64,000 nt of DNA from Shinella sp. H4-D48 (GCF_022637395.1 NZ_CP093337.1:542001-606000), one strand, 5' to 3'. Positions 7,746 through 16,178 are shown, counted from the first letter of the stretch. The notes: a model not told the origin generated them from the letters alone. Numbers and translations: made by a program.

Positions 7746-7776
7746 CGACTGGCCGGGGGAAATCCCCGGCCAGTCG
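7746..7776 (-). terminator. Intercistronic hairpin (attenuator or mRNA stabiliser)
   Basis: Arms 7746-7758 and 7764-7776 pair perfectly (CGACTGGCCGGGG on the plus strand in one arm, 13 bp) around a five-base loop. On the minus strand no long T-run follows. It lies between the binding-protein gene and the permease gene, where such hairpins usually raise binding-protein mRNA relative to the membrane subunits. Confidence 0.6.
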
Positions 7777-7829
7777 GAACGCCTATCTATATGCGAGGAA
7801 AGGACCGCCGCGAAGCGGTCACGCTGCAA

Positions 7830-8603
7830 TTACTTCGAGACGTCCTGACCGAAATACTTGTCGGAGATCGTCTTGTAGGTGCCGTCGGCCTTGATGTCGG
7901 CCAGCGCCTTGTTGATCGCCTCGAGCAGTTCCGGCTCGCCCTTGCGGATGAGCACGCCGGAATAATCGGCATCGGCCTGTTCGGCGACGACCTTCACATT
8001 TGCGTCGGGCTTGTGCTTCTTGAAGTCGAGGAAGGACAAGCTGTCGTTGATCGTCGCGTCGGCACGGCCGGTCAGCACGAGCTGAATGGACTGGTCGAAG
8101 CCGTCTGTGCCGACGAGTTCAGCGCCAGCGCCCTCGGCAATCTTGCCGAAGTTGCTGGTCAGCGACTGGGCGGACTTCTTGCCCTTGAGGTCGGCGAAGC
8201 CCTTGATGCTGTCGTCGTCGCCGCGGACGATCAGAACGGCCTTGGAAGCGATGTAGGGCTCGGAGAAGTCGTATTTCTGCTTGCGCGCCTCGGTGATGCC
8301 GACCTGGTTGATCACGGCGTCGTAGCGGTTGGCGTCGAGACCGGCGATCAGGCCGTCCCATTTGCCTTCAAGGAACTCGGCCTTGACGCCCAGCTTCTCG
8401 GCGATGGCTTCGCCAATCTCGACGTCGAAGCCGACCAGCTTGCCGTCGGTGTCATGATAGGTGAAGGGTGCGTAGGTGCCTTCGGTGCCGATCTTCAGCG
8501 TGCCGGCCGACTGGATTGCGGCAAGGTTTTCGCCGGCATGGGCCGGCGCCAGGACGGCCACCTGAAGGGCTGCGGCTGCGGCAAGTGTCTTCAACCAGTT
8601 CAT
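7830..8603 (-). CDS. Amino-acid (cystine-type) ABC transporter substrate-binding protein
   Basis: The 257-residue protein has a Sec signal peptide (residues 1-23, cleavage after AHA). The SBP family 3 pattern follows: LKIGTEGTYAPFTYHDTDG, LVGFDVEIGEAIAEKLGVK, WDGLIAGLDANRYDAVINQV and QKYDFSEPYI. The family is periplasmic and binds polar amino acids; the sequence is nearest FliY/TcyA-type cystine-binding proteins. It is the first gene of the importer operon. A 365-base spacer separates it from the divergent CofD-like gene and holds a symmetrical site at 8725-8739. Proximity to a sulfur-requiring peptide-modification cluster is suggestive only. Confidence 0.88.
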   Translation of the reverse strand: MNWLKTLAAAAALQVAVLAPAHAGENLAAIQSAGTLKIGTEGTYAPFTYHDTDGKLVGFDVEIGEAIAEKLGVKAEFLEGKWDGLIAGLDANRYDAVINQVGITEARKQKYDFSEPYIASKAVLIVRGDDDSIKGFADLKGKKSAQSLTSNFGKIAEGAGAELVGTDGFDQSIQLVLTGRADATINDSLSFLDFKKHKPDANVKVVAEQADADYSGVLIRKGEPELLEAINKALADIKADGTYKTISDKYFGQDVSK

Positions 8604-8724
8604 CTCGGGACTCCGTTTCTGGCTTGGATGTTCGATGGGCGATCAATCGCAGAAAACATTGCAAAACGATGGGCAGAAAACTGCGAATAGTTTCGGCAAA
8701 TGCGAATATTTTTCTCATTCTCCG

Positions 8725-8739
8725 AAGCGCTCAGCGCTT
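8725..8739. promoter_or_regulatory. Perfect 7-1-7 palindrome upstream of the cystine-type importer
   Basis: AAGCGCT-C-AGCGCTT is a perfect inverted repeat in the 8604-8968 intergenic region. It lies about 120 bases before the binding-protein start and 230 bases before the CofD-like gene. It could be an operator. Apart from this site and the ABC-ATPase remnant, nothing else was recognised in this stretch. Confidence 0.3.
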
Positions 8740-8821
8740 TAGGACCGCTTAGTGAAGCAAGATATGGGCTGTGCATCCGCCGTTTCCAGGGTCTCGCGAA
8801 CAGGCTGCAGACGCTTGACCA

Positions 8822-8959
8822 GGTCCGCTTTCCTCCTCAAGGCTCGACAGGATTGTCGAGGAGAGGCTGAAGGATGCCATTTTCAGCACGCCGAAGGCGG
8901 ATTATACCAAGATTCTGATCGGCTTGGCCTATAATATAGTGGCCCGAACCGAAACGTAG
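8822..8959 (+). pseudogene. Remnant of a peptide-type ABC ATPase C-terminus
   Basis: An open stretch of 45 codons without a start, ending in TAG at 8957-8959, reads IVEERLKDAIFSTPKADYTK and then ILIGLAYNIV. This resembles the extreme C-terminus of dipeptide/microcin-type ABC ATPases of the YejF/DppF kind, where the usual text is a VEEGP-like segment, then F-x-x-P-x-x-DYTRxLxxAAF. The upstream ATPase core is absent: the preceding in-frame codons include TGA. It is therefore probably a deletion scar. It ends nine bases before the CofD-like start. The match is from memory of the family pattern. Confidence 0.45.
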
Positions 8960-8968
8960 GGAGACCGC

Positions 8969-10135
8969 ATGGCCGAGGGCCGCCTGCCGCATATCGTTCT
9001 CTTCTCCGGCGGCACGGCCTGCCGCTCGACCAATCTTGCCCTCTGTTCCAAGCCGGTGCGGCTGACGCGCATCGTACCCGCCTGGGATAGCGGGGGCAGT
9101 TCGAAGGTGATCCGCGAAAGCCTCGGCCTCCTGGCTGTCGGTGACATCCGTCAGGCGTTGATCACAATGGCCTATGGCGAGGGACGGTCCGGTGACGTAG
9201 TGAAGCTTTGCAATGCGCGGCTTACCACCGGTGCGCGGGAGGATGCCCGCACGGAATTCGCCCTCTACGCAGAGGGGCGTCACCCGCTGCTGGAGCGCAT
9301 GGAGCCCGGCCTGCGGGGTGCGATCCTGAATTATCTGCGCACGTTCCAGTCCGCGGTCGGCGACGACTTCGACCTTCGCAATGGCAGCATCGGCAACTTC
9401 ATCCTGACCGGGGCGCATCTTGCTCATAACCGCGACATCAACACGGCCATCTTCGTATTCCGCAAACTCTGCGACATTACCGGCCATGTCTGGCCATCGA
9501 CGGTTTCGCCGGCGGTGACGCTTTCCGCTGTGCTGACGGATGGCAGGGTAATCGACGGGCAGCACCGGGTGACGGCGCTCACGGATGAAGAGGGCGCGGC
9601 GGGTATTCGCGAGATTTCGCTTTCTGCAGGGGCGGACGGTGCGCCGGCCAATGACGCGGTGATCGAGAGTATCGAAAGCGCTGATGCCATCGTCTTCGGG
9701 CCAGGCAGTTTCTTTACAAGCGTGCTTCCGCACTTCCTGGTGGACGGCATTGTTGCGGCCATTGTCCGCAATGTACATGCAAGACGCATCTTCATCGGCA
9801 ACATCCTGCAATGTCGCGAAACGCGCGGAATGGATCTGGCGCGCATGCTGGATGTGGCGGCGCGGGTGTGGCACGCCCAAGGTGGCTCGGAGATGCGCCT
9901 CTTCACCCATGTTCTGGCGAACCGCCAGTTGCTGCCCTTCGAAAAGAGCGCCGGCGCCTTCGCCTATCTTGGCAACGGCGCGCTGGAGGAGACCTGCGCG
10001 CGGCTGGGCGCAGAGGCGGTCGTCGGGGAGTTCGAGGATGCCTGGCAGCGCGGCCAGCACGATGGCAGTGTCGTTGCGGATACGCTTTGCGCGCTTCTTC
10101 CGGTCCATGCGGGAATGCCACCGGCGAGTGCCTGA
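8969..10135 (+). CDS. CofD/YvcK-superfamily protein
   Basis: The 388-residue protein opens with PHIVLFSGGTACRSTN, the glycine-rich nucleotide-binding loop of the CofD/YvcK superfamily. WDSGGSSKVIRESLGLLAVG and SIGNFILTGAHL then match the conserved core, and ADAIVFGPGSFFTSVLPH matches the C-terminal half. Family members include 2-phospho-lactate transferase (F420 synthesis) and YvcK, which binds UDP-GlcNAc and controls carbon and cell-wall balance. The SGGTACR form suggests the CofD-like protein of the uncharacterised bacterial GAK systems. No ATP-grasp or other GAK partner is next to it, and no F420 gene is in the window. AGGGAG precedes the ATG. Confidence 0.75.
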   Translation: MAEGRLPHIVLFSGGTACRSTNLALCSKPVRLTRIVPAWDSGGSSKVIRESLGLLAVGDIRQALITMAYGEGRSGDVVKLCNARLTTGAREDARTEFALYAEGRHPLLERMEPGLRGAILNYLRTFQSAVGDDFDLRNGSIGNFILTGAHLAHNRDINTAIFVFRKLCDITGHVWPSTVSPAVTLSAVLTDGRVIDGQHRVTALTDEEGAAGIREISLSAGADGAPANDAVIESIESADAIVFGPGSFFTSVLPHFLVDGIVAAIVRNVHARRIFIGNILQCRETRGMDLARMLDVAARVWHAQGGSEMRLFTHVLANRQLLPFEKSAGAFAYLGNGALEETCARLGAEAVVGEFEDAWQRGQHDGSVVADTLCALLPVHAGMPPASA

Positions 10136-10298
10136 TTTCCGGCATCTTTTGACGACCGATGGAACATTGTGTCGATCGTTCCGGCGCGATCTGTTTTTTG
10201 CCATTTGCCGCCATATATGGAATGCTTTGCCGGGACGGGCATTCCCGAACGTGATGAAAATGCCGTCACGGGTTTTTGCAATACGGAGAGGTTTTCAC

Positions 10299-11210
10299 AT
10301 GCGCCCAGTCGTCAAGTTTATCGGAGCAGCTTTCGCCCTCAGCCTCGCGGCCGGTGCAGCCAACGCCCAGGTCGTCGTCTCGTCGAAGATCGACACGGAA
10401 GGCGGCGTTCTCGGCAACATCATCCTGGCCGTTCTGAATGCCAACGGCATCCAGACAACGGATCGCGTACAGCTGGGTGCTACGCCCGTCGTGCGGCAGG
10501 CGATCACCGCCGGCGAGATCGATATCTATCCGGAATATACCGGCAATGCCGCCTTCTTCTTCGAGAAGGCAGACGATCCGGCGTGGAAGGATGCGACCAA
10601 GGCCTACGAGCTCGCCAAAACGCTCGATTTCGACGCCAACAAGATCGTATGGCTGACGCCCTCGCCGGCCAACAACACCTGGGCGATCGCGCTGCGCAAG
10701 GATATCGCCGAGCCCAACAAGCTCGCGACCATGAGCGATTTCGGAAAATATGTTGCTGACGGAGGCAAGGTGGTACTGGCGGCGTCCTCCGAATTCGTGA
10801 ACTCCGCGGCGGCGCTGCCGGCCTTCCAGACGACCTACAGTTTCACGCTGAAGCCGGACCGGCTCATCACGCTTTCGGGCGGTGACACGGCTGCGACCAT
10901 CGCCGCTGCCGCCAACCAGACGAACGGCGCCAACGCCGCCATGGTCTATGGCACGGACGGTGGCATCGCGCCCTCGGGTCTCGTCGTTCTCGAAGACGAC
11001 AAGGGCGTGCAGCCGGTCTACCAGCCGGCTCCGATCATCCGCGAGGAGGTGCTGAAGGCCAACCCGCAGATCGAGGAGTTGCTGAAGCCCGTTTTCGAGA
11101 AGCTCGATCTCGTGACGTTGCAGGATCTCAACGGCCGCGTTCAGGTGGGCGGTGAGCCGGCCAAGGCGGTTGCCGAGGACTTCCTGAAGAAGAACGGCTT
11201 CATCAAGTAA
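10299..11210 (+). CDS. Osmoprotectant ABC transporter substrate-binding protein (OsmF/YehZ type)
   Basis: The 303-residue protein has a signal peptide (1-22, ending ANA) and the glycine-betaine-binding OpuAC-like fold. VVSSKIDTEGGVLGNIIL, VVRQAITAGEIDIYPEYTGN and SPANNTWAIALRKDI are characteristic of OsmF/YehZ/OsmX proteins. The start at 10299 has GGAGAGG upstream; the long open frame before it is spurious. The family binds glycine betaine or other quaternary ammonium compounds with low affinity. It is the first gene of a binding protein, permease, ATPase, permease operon. The spacer before it contains a 10-base palindrome CCATATATGG (10211-10220). A GC-rich hairpin follows the stop codon. 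Confidence 0.9.
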   Translation: MRPVVKFIGAAFALSLAAGAANAQVVVSSKIDTEGGVLGNIILAVLNANGIQTTDRVQLGATPVVRQAITAGEIDIYPEYTGNAAFFFEKADDPAWKDATKAYELAKTLDFDANKIVWLTPSPANNTWAIALRKDIAEPNKLATMSDFGKYVADGGKVVLAASSEFVNSAAALPAFQTTYSFTLKPDRLITLSGGDTAATIAAAANQTNGANAAMVYGTDGGIAPSGLVVLEDDKGVQPVYQPAPIIREEVLKANPQIEELLKPVFEKLDLVTLQDLNGRVQVGGEPAKAVAEDFLKKNGFIK

Positions 11211-11218
11211 TCCGACTT

Positions 11219-11244
11219 TCCCTCCGCCCATCCGGGCGGAGGGA
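11219..11244 (+). terminator. Hairpin after the osmoprotectant binding-protein gene
   Basis: An 11-bp perfect stem (11219-11229 with 11234-11244, arm TCCCTCCGCCC) closes a four-base loop, seven bases after the stop codon. There is no T-run and the next operon gene starts 18 bases later, so it probably tunes read-through or protects the upstream message. Confidence 0.6.
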
Positions 11245-11262
11245 CCTATCCGAAAGGGGCGC

Positions 11263-12423
11263 ATGGGGTTCAGGATCGACAAGCTCGGCGTGGTGATCGC
11301 CGCATTGCTGGCTTATGGCGGCTTTCTGGCGCCCTTCGCCAATTTCCGGGCAAACCGTATCGTGCCGGGCGAGGCGCGATGGATTGTCGAGGCGCTTCCG
11401 GCCGGTTACGGGGCAGCGCTGCTCGCCTTCATTGCTATCGCCATCGTTCTCATCGTCCTGAAGACGCCGACGCTTTTCCGGCTTCTGCTCGGTCTTGTCG
11501 CACTCCTTGCCCTTGCGGTCCTCATTGGCCTCTCTGCCGGTCACCTGACGCCGCCTGAAAACACCTATGCGCGTGTCTCGCCCGCCTCCGGTTTCTGGCT
11601 GTCGAGCTTCGCCTTCGCGCTGCTGACAGCAGATGCGCTGGCGCGATTGCGGCTCTCGCCGCTCGCCCGGATCGGCCTGCTGCTGGCCGTTGCCGCGACG
11701 GTCTCGGGCCTTCTTGTGTCCGGCATCTGGGACGGGCTTTCGATCCTCAAGGAATATGGAAGCCGTGCCGAGACCTTCTGGCTGGAGGCAGGGCGCCACG
11801 TCGTTCTGGCCCTCGGCTCGCTTGCGTCCGCGTGCCTGGTGGGCCTCCCGCTCGGCATTCTTTGCCATCGCGTTCCGTCGCTGCGCGCCGGCGTGTTGAA
11901 CGGGCTGAATATCATCCAGACGATCCCGTCGATTGCGCTGTTCGGTCTTCTGATCGCGCCGCTCGGCTGGATTGCGCTCAATGTGCCAGGGGCCTCCGCG
12001 CTCGGGATTCGCGGCATCGGGGCTGCTCCGGCCTTCGTGGCGCTTTTCCTCTATTCGCTGCTTCCCGTCGTCGCCAATACAGTGGTCGGCCTTGCGGGTG
12101 TGCCGCGGGATGCCAACGATGCCGCCCGCGGCATCGGCATGACCGGTCGCCAGCGGCTTTTCGGCGTGGAGCTGCCGCTGGCTTTCCCGGTCATCCTGAC
12201 CGGCATCCGCATCGTGCTCGTGCAAAATATCGGCCTTGCCACCATCGCGGCGCTTATCGGCGGGGGCGGTTTCGGTGTCTTCGTCTTCCAGGGCATCGGG
12301 CAGACGGCCATGGACCTCGTGCTGCTCGGCGCCGTGCCGACCGTGGCGCTCGCCTTCGCCGCCGCCGTGGTGCTCGATGCGGCGGCCGAACTTTCCAAAT
12401 CCAAACGCGGCAGGGCGGCATGA
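11263..12423 (+). CDS. Osmoprotectant ABC transporter permease (YehY type)
   Basis: The 386-residue permease is long for the family because an N-terminal half with four or five hydrophobic segments (about residues 1-145) precedes the standard BPD_transp_1 domain. That layout is typical of YehY. The EAA-like loop reads DANDAARGIGMTGRQRLFGV, with ELPLAFPVILTGIRI following. LGSLASACLVGLPLGILCHR marks the start of the permease domain. It pairs with the second, shorter permease of the operon. The stop overlaps the ATPase ATG by four bases. Confidence 0.88.
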   Translation: MGFRIDKLGVVIAALLAYGGFLAPFANFRANRIVPGEARWIVEALPAGYGAALLAFIAIAIVLIVLKTPTLFRLLLGLVALLALAVLIGLSAGHLTPPENTYARVSPASGFWLSSFAFALLTADALARLRLSPLARIGLLLAVAATVSGLLVSGIWDGLSILKEYGSRAETFWLEAGRHVVLALGSLASACLVGLPLGILCHRVPSLRAGVLNGLNIIQTIPSIALFGLLIAPLGWIALNVPGASALGIRGIGAAPAFVALFLYSLLPVVANTVVGLAGVPRDANDAARGIGMTGRQRLFGVELPLAFPVILTGIRIVLVQNIGLATIAALIGGGGFGVFVFQGIGQTAMDLVLLGAVPTVALAFAAAVVLDAAAELSKSKRGRAA

Positions 12424-13358
12424 TCGAGATCGAGAACATCACCAAGCGCTACGGCGACAACACCGTTGTTGACACTGTCTCGATGACGGTCGAGCCGCAC
12501 ACGATTACCGTCATCGTCGGTACGTCCGGCTCCGGCAAGACGACGCTGATGCGCATGATCAATCGTCTCGTCGAACCCAGCGAGGGCATGATCCGCATCG
12601 ATGGCGCGGACAATCGCTCGATCCCCGGTTATGAACTGCGCCGCCACATCGGTTACGCGATCCAGGGCCACGGCCTGTTCCCGCATCGCACGGTCGGCGA
12701 AAACATCGCGACGGTTCCGACCCTGCTCGGCTGGGACAAGAAGCGCATCGCCGCCAAGGTCGAGGAGCTGCTGACGCTGTTCCAGCTCGATCCCTCCGCC
12801 TTCGGTCCGCGGTATCCGCATGAGCTGTCGGGCGGTCAACAGCAGCGTGTCGGTGTGGCGCGGGCGCTCGCCGCCGAGCCGAACATCCTCCTGATGGACG
12901 AACCCTTCGGTGCGCTCGACCCCGTCATTCGCGCCAAGGCGCAGGACGATCTTCTGGCGATCCAGAAGCATTTTGGCACAACCATCGTTCTCGTCACGCA
13001 CGACATGGAGGAGGCGTTCCATCTCGCGGACAAGATCGCTGTGATGGACAAGGGCCGGATCGTGCAATGCGCGGCGCCGGAGGAAATGCTGGTGAACCCG
13101 GCGACGGATTTCGTCGAAACCCTGATCGGCACGGAGGAGAGGCCATTCCGGCTGCTGTCGATCGGGACTGCCGGGGACGCTGCCGAGGCAGGCGAAGCGC
13201 AGGGTGAGCCGATCGCTGCCTCCCTCAGCCAGCGCGAGGCCTTGTCTTCGCTGCTCTGGTCGGGTCGCGAGGCCTTGCCGGTGGTCGGCTCGGATGGTGC
13301 CCCCCTCGGTCGTGTCACGCTAGCCGGTCTTGCCCGGCGCGCCGCGAGGCCGCAATGA
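12420..13358 (+). CDS. Osmoprotectant ABC transporter ATPase (YehX/OpuCA type)
   Basis: The 312-residue ATPase has Walker A GTSGSGKTT, Q-loop AIQGHGLFPH, signature LSGGQQQR, Walker B ILLMDEPFGALDP and H-loop VTHDMEEA. After about residue 245 there is a short CBS-like tail with LSQREALSSLLWSGREALPV and GAPLGRVTLAGLARR. That is about half of the tandem CBS module by which OpuA-type ATPases sense ionic strength, so gating may be reduced or absent. The gene overlaps both permease genes by four bases on either side, so all three are translationally coupled. Confidence 0.9.
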   Translation: MIEIENITKRYGDNTVVDTVSMTVEPHTITVIVGTSGSGKTTLMRMINRLVEPSEGMIRIDGADNRSIPGYELRRHIGYAIQGHGLFPHRTVGENIATVPTLLGWDKKRIAAKVEELLTLFQLDPSAFGPRYPHELSGGQQQRVGVARALAAEPNILLMDEPFGALDPVIRAKAQDDLLAIQKHFGTTIVLVTHDMEEAFHLADKIAVMDKGRIVQCAAPEEMLVNPATDFVETLIGTEERPFRLLSIGTAGDAAEAGEAQGEPIAASLSQREALSSLLWSGREALPVVGSDGAPLGRVTLAGLARRAARPQ

Positions 13359-14098
13359 GGCGGTTCCTGCCCAACCTGCTGCGGCTGGCAGCGCTGATCC
13401 TGCTGATCGCATTTCTGGTGCGCCCTGAGCTTTTCGAGCCGCTGCTGAAGCCGCTGGTGCAGGCGAATGCGCCGGCAATCTACAATCAGGGCAGCCTGCT
13501 TTCGCTGACCCTGTCGCACCTCGCCACGGTCTTCACGGCAACCTTCGCCGCTACCCTCGTCGCGGTCGGGCTTGCCATCCTCGTCACGCGGCCGGTCGGG
13601 GCAGAGTTCCTGCCGCTCTCGCGAAGCCTCGTGAATATCGGCCAGACCTTTCCGCCGGTCGCCGTGCTTGCGCTTGCGGTGCCCATCGTCGGTTTCGGCG
13701 AGAAACCGACATTGATTGCCCTGTTTCTCTACGGCCTTTTGCCGGTTTTCGAGAATGCCATGACCGGCCTTTCCACGCTGCCGAAGGCGATCGTCGAGGC
13801 GGCGCGCGGGACGGGCATGACGGCCTGGCAGCAATTGACCCGCGTGGAGCTGCCCTTGGCACTACCGGTCATATTGGCCGGTATTCGCCTCTCCGTCACG
13901 ATCAGCCTTGCCACCGCCACCATCGGCTCCACGGTCGCGGCTAAGACATTGGGCGAGGTCATCATTGCCGGGCTGCAATCCAACAACCTGGCCTTCGTGC
14001 TGCAGGGCGGCGTCGTCGTTGCTGTGCTGGCTGTCCTGATCTACGACGCCTTCTCGGCCGTCGAACGTGCGCTCGCACGCCGAGCCGGACGGGTCTAA
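13355..14098 (+). CDS. Osmoprotectant ABC transporter permease (YehW type)
   Basis: The 247-residue permease has the BPD_transp_1 domain. An N-terminal anchor is followed by LSLTLSHLATVFTATFAATL and the EAA loop LPKAIVEAARGTGMTAWQQL with TRVELPLALPVILAGIRLS. The family pumps glycine betaine-like solutes inward. Its ATG overlaps the ATPase stop (ATGA). It ends the operon; a nested inverted repeat follows immediately, before the convergent Dabb-domain gene. Confidence 0.88.
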   Translation: MRRFLPNLLRLAALILLIAFLVRPELFEPLLKPLVQANAPAIYNQGSLLSLTLSHLATVFTATFAATLVAVGLAILVTRPVGAEFLPLSRSLVNIGQTFPPVAVLALAVPIVGFGEKPTLIALFLYGLLPVFENAMTGLSTLPKAIVEAARGTGMTAWQQLTRVELPLALPVILAGIRLSVTISLATATIGSTVAAKTLGEVIIAGLQSNNLAFVLQGGVVVAVLAVLIYDAFSAVERALARRAGRV

Positions 14099-14151
14099 AG
14101 CATTTCGAGCCGAAGCGGGATTGCTTCGACGTCGGACGATGCAAAAATGCT
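14099..14151. terminator. Nested inverted repeat between convergent genes
   Basis: Outer arms AGCATTT (14099-14105) and AAATGCT (14145-14151) enclose inner arms CGAAGC (14111-14116) and GCTTCG (14123-14128). The element fills the whole gap between the end of the osmoprotectant operon and the convergent Dabb gene, so a bidirectional terminator role is likely. Similar AGCATTT...AAATGCT elements are common between rhizobial genes. Confidence 0.5.
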
Positions 14152-14469
14152 CTAGTCGCCCGTTTCGAGATCGTAGACGAGGATGCCGGCAACCCCGCCC
14201 TCGGCCGCCGCCACAAGCCGGCCACCGGTTGCCTTGTGCTCCGTGTCTTCAAGATACGCGTCGCGTGAGAAACTGTCGGCGAAATCGACGATGAAGCCGT
14301 CGGAGAAGCCTTTGTCCATGCCTTCTTCGGGGCTGACATTGGTGCCGATATGGACAGCAAGCATGCCCGGCAGGCGGTCCCTGAGGGTGTCGATCTCGTT
14401 GAACAGCTCTGTCTTATAGGCGGTGGAGATGGTCGGCTTGAAGCGGATGAAAACGCAGTGGCGGATCAT
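14152..14469 (-). CDS. Dabb (stress-responsive A/B barrel) domain protein
   Basis: The 105-residue single-domain protein starts MIRHCVFIRFKP and contains FNEIDTLRDRLPGMLAVHIG, the typical opening of the dimeric alpha-beta barrel Dabb family. HKATGGRL lies near the end. Family members include a plant stress protein, polyketide cyclase-like enzymes and accessory proteins of catabolic operons, so the reaction cannot be named. It lies eight bases downstream of the first GMC oxidoreductase stop side of the operon and on the opposite strand to the osmoprotectant genes. Because it is upstream of and co-directional with the GMC gene's end, its own transcription unit is uncertain. Confidence 0.8.
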   Translation of the reverse strand: MIRHCVFIRFKPTISTAYKTELFNEIDTLRDRLPGMLAVHIGTNVSPEEGMDKGFSDGFIVDFADSFSRDAYLEDTEHKATGGRLVAAAEGGVAGILVYDLETGD

Positions 14470-14477
14470 GATCTTCC

Positions 14478-16133
14478 CTATCGGATATTGGCGCGCGCTC
14501 TGGGGCGTGCATCGTTGCGCTCATACTGAAAAACCTGGGCCGGCAGCGCCGGCAGGCCGCGGATGACATCGGCGCCCTTTTCGCCCACCATGATCGTCGG
14601 GGCATTGGTGTTGCAGGACGGAACGCGCGGCATGACGGAACTGTCGCAGACGCGCAGACCTTCAAGTCCCCGCACCTTCAGGTCAAGCCCGACGACGGCG
14701 TCGGCGCCCGTACCCATCTTGCAGGTGCCGACCGGGTGGTGATCCGTCTTGGCGTTGGCGCAGCCATAATCGAAGAGGTCCTCGTCGGTGACGAATTTCG
14801 GCCCCGGAAGCCGTTCGGCCATGACGAAGGGCTTCAGCGCGGCCTGCTGCATGATCTCGCGGGCGATCTTCAGGCCCTCGATCGACATCTTCCGGTCATG
14901 CGGGTCTTCCCAGTAGTTCGGGTCAATCAGCGGTGCGGCGGCTGGATCGGCGGACGAAAGCCGCACTGTGCCGAGGGAGCGGGGATGCAGGTAGGCCGAG
15001 TTCAGTGTGACACCGGCATTCTTCAGCTTTTCGACGCCCGCCTCGATGCCGGAGCCGAGGCCGAGATGGAACTGGATATCCGGCGAGCGCGCATCGGGAT
15101 CAGCATACCAGAAGCCGCCGGTCTCGAAGAGTGACGAGGCGACGGGGCCGGAGCGGAACAGCACATATTGCAGGCCGGCCCAGACCGTGCGGTGCAGCTT
15201 GGCGACGCCGTCATAGGTATGGTCGCCGGTACATTCTGAAATCACGAACAGATCGAGATGATCCTGCATGTTGGAGCCCACGCCGGGCAGGTCGTGCTTC
15301 ACCTGAACGCCGACTGATCGGAGGTGGTCCGCCGGGCCGATGCCGGATTGCTGAAGCAGTTTCGGGGAGCCGATGGCGCCTGAGGAGACCAGCACTTCGC
15401 GTTCGGCCCGGATGGTCTCGATGCTCGTGCCCGACACCACCTCGACGCCGACGGCGCGCGTTCCTTCGAGCACGACGCGGGCGACGCGGGCGCCTGTGCG
15501 GATCGTCAGGTTTTTGCGATCCTTGATTGTCGACAGATAGGCAAGCGAGGCGGAGGAGCGGCGGCGATTGCGCTGGGTCAGCTGGTAGAAGCCCACGCCG
15601 GCCTGCTGGCGGCCGTTGAAATCATGGTTGTAGGGAATGCCGAGTTCCTGGCCGGCTCGGATATAGGCGTCGCAGATCGGCAGCGCCGAGACCGGCATGG
15701 AGACGCCGAGCGGGCCGCCGTAGGAATGATAGTCGTCGGCAAAGCGCTGGTTGTCCTCGGCGCGCTTGAAGTAGGGCAGGATCTCCCGATAGCTCCAGCC
15801 CTCGCAGCCATCTTCGCTGGCCCACAGGTCATAGTCGGCGGCGTTGCCGCGGGTATAAAGCTGTGCGTTGATCGAGGAGCCGCCGCCGATGACCTTTGCC
15901 TGCGTATAGCGCAGGACGCGGCCCTTCATGTGCTTTTGCGGCACGGTCTCCCAGCCCCAGCTTGCAACGCCTTTGGTCATTTTCGCAAAGCCGGCCGGCA
16001 TGTGAAACAGCGGGTTCCAGTCACCGCCACCGGCTTCGAGAAGCAGGACGCGAACGCTCGGATCTTCGGAAAGCCGGTTCGCCAAAACGCAGCCGGCCGG
16101 GCCGGCGCCAGTAATGATATAGTCGTAGGTCAT
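14478..16133 (-). CDS. GMC-family FAD oxidoreductase (choline dehydrogenase-like)
   Basis: The 551-residue flavoprotein has the N-terminal dinucleotide-binding loop GAGPAGCVLANRL (9-21), the FAD-linked ARG/E segment LLLEAGG, the GMC signature GGGSSINAQLYTRGN, and the C-terminal catalytic region DHHPVGTCKMG with NTNAPTIMVGEKGA. It would oxidise an alcohol or sugar hydroxyl. Similarity to BetA-type dehydrogenases does not fix the substrate, and no betaine-aldehyde gene is adjacent. The start at 16133 has GAGG upstream. It is the last gene of the sugar-transporter operon, separated from the short-chain dehydrogenase by a RIME-like repeat. Confidence 0.88.
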   Translation of the reverse strand: MTYDYIITGAGPAGCVLANRLSEDPSVRVLLLEAGGGDWNPLFHMPAGFAKMTKGVASWGWETVPQKHMKGRVLRYTQAKVIGGGSSINAQLYTRGNAADYDLWASEDGCEGWSYREILPYFKRAEDNQRFADDYHSYGGPLGVSMPVSALPICDAYIRAGQELGIPYNHDFNGRQQAGVGFYQLTQRNRRRSSASLAYLSTIKDRKNLTIRTGARVARVVLEGTRAVGVEVVSGTSIETIRAEREVLVSSGAIGSPKLLQQSGIGPADHLRSVGVQVKHDLPGVGSNMQDHLDLFVISECTGDHTYDGVAKLHRTVWAGLQYVLFRSGPVASSLFETGGFWYADPDARSPDIQFHLGLGSGIEAGVEKLKNAGVTLNSAYLHPRSLGTVRLSSADPAAAPLIDPNYWEDPHDRKMSIEGLKIAREIMQQAALKPFVMAERLPGPKFVTDEDLFDYGCANAKTDHHPVGTCKMGTGADAVVGLDLKVRGLEGLRVCDSSVMPRVPSCNTNAPTIMVGEKGADVIRGLPALPAQVFQYERNDARPRARANIR

Positions 16134-16178
16134 GCCCTGGTCCTCAGAATGGTTCGGTGCCGTGGCGGTCGTGGGTTG

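Noticed and set aside
14478..16133. Choline dehydrogenase BetA as a firm name for the first GMC gene
   Set aside because: There is no betB, betI or betC beside it. It lies in a sugar-importer operon, so only the family name is safe.
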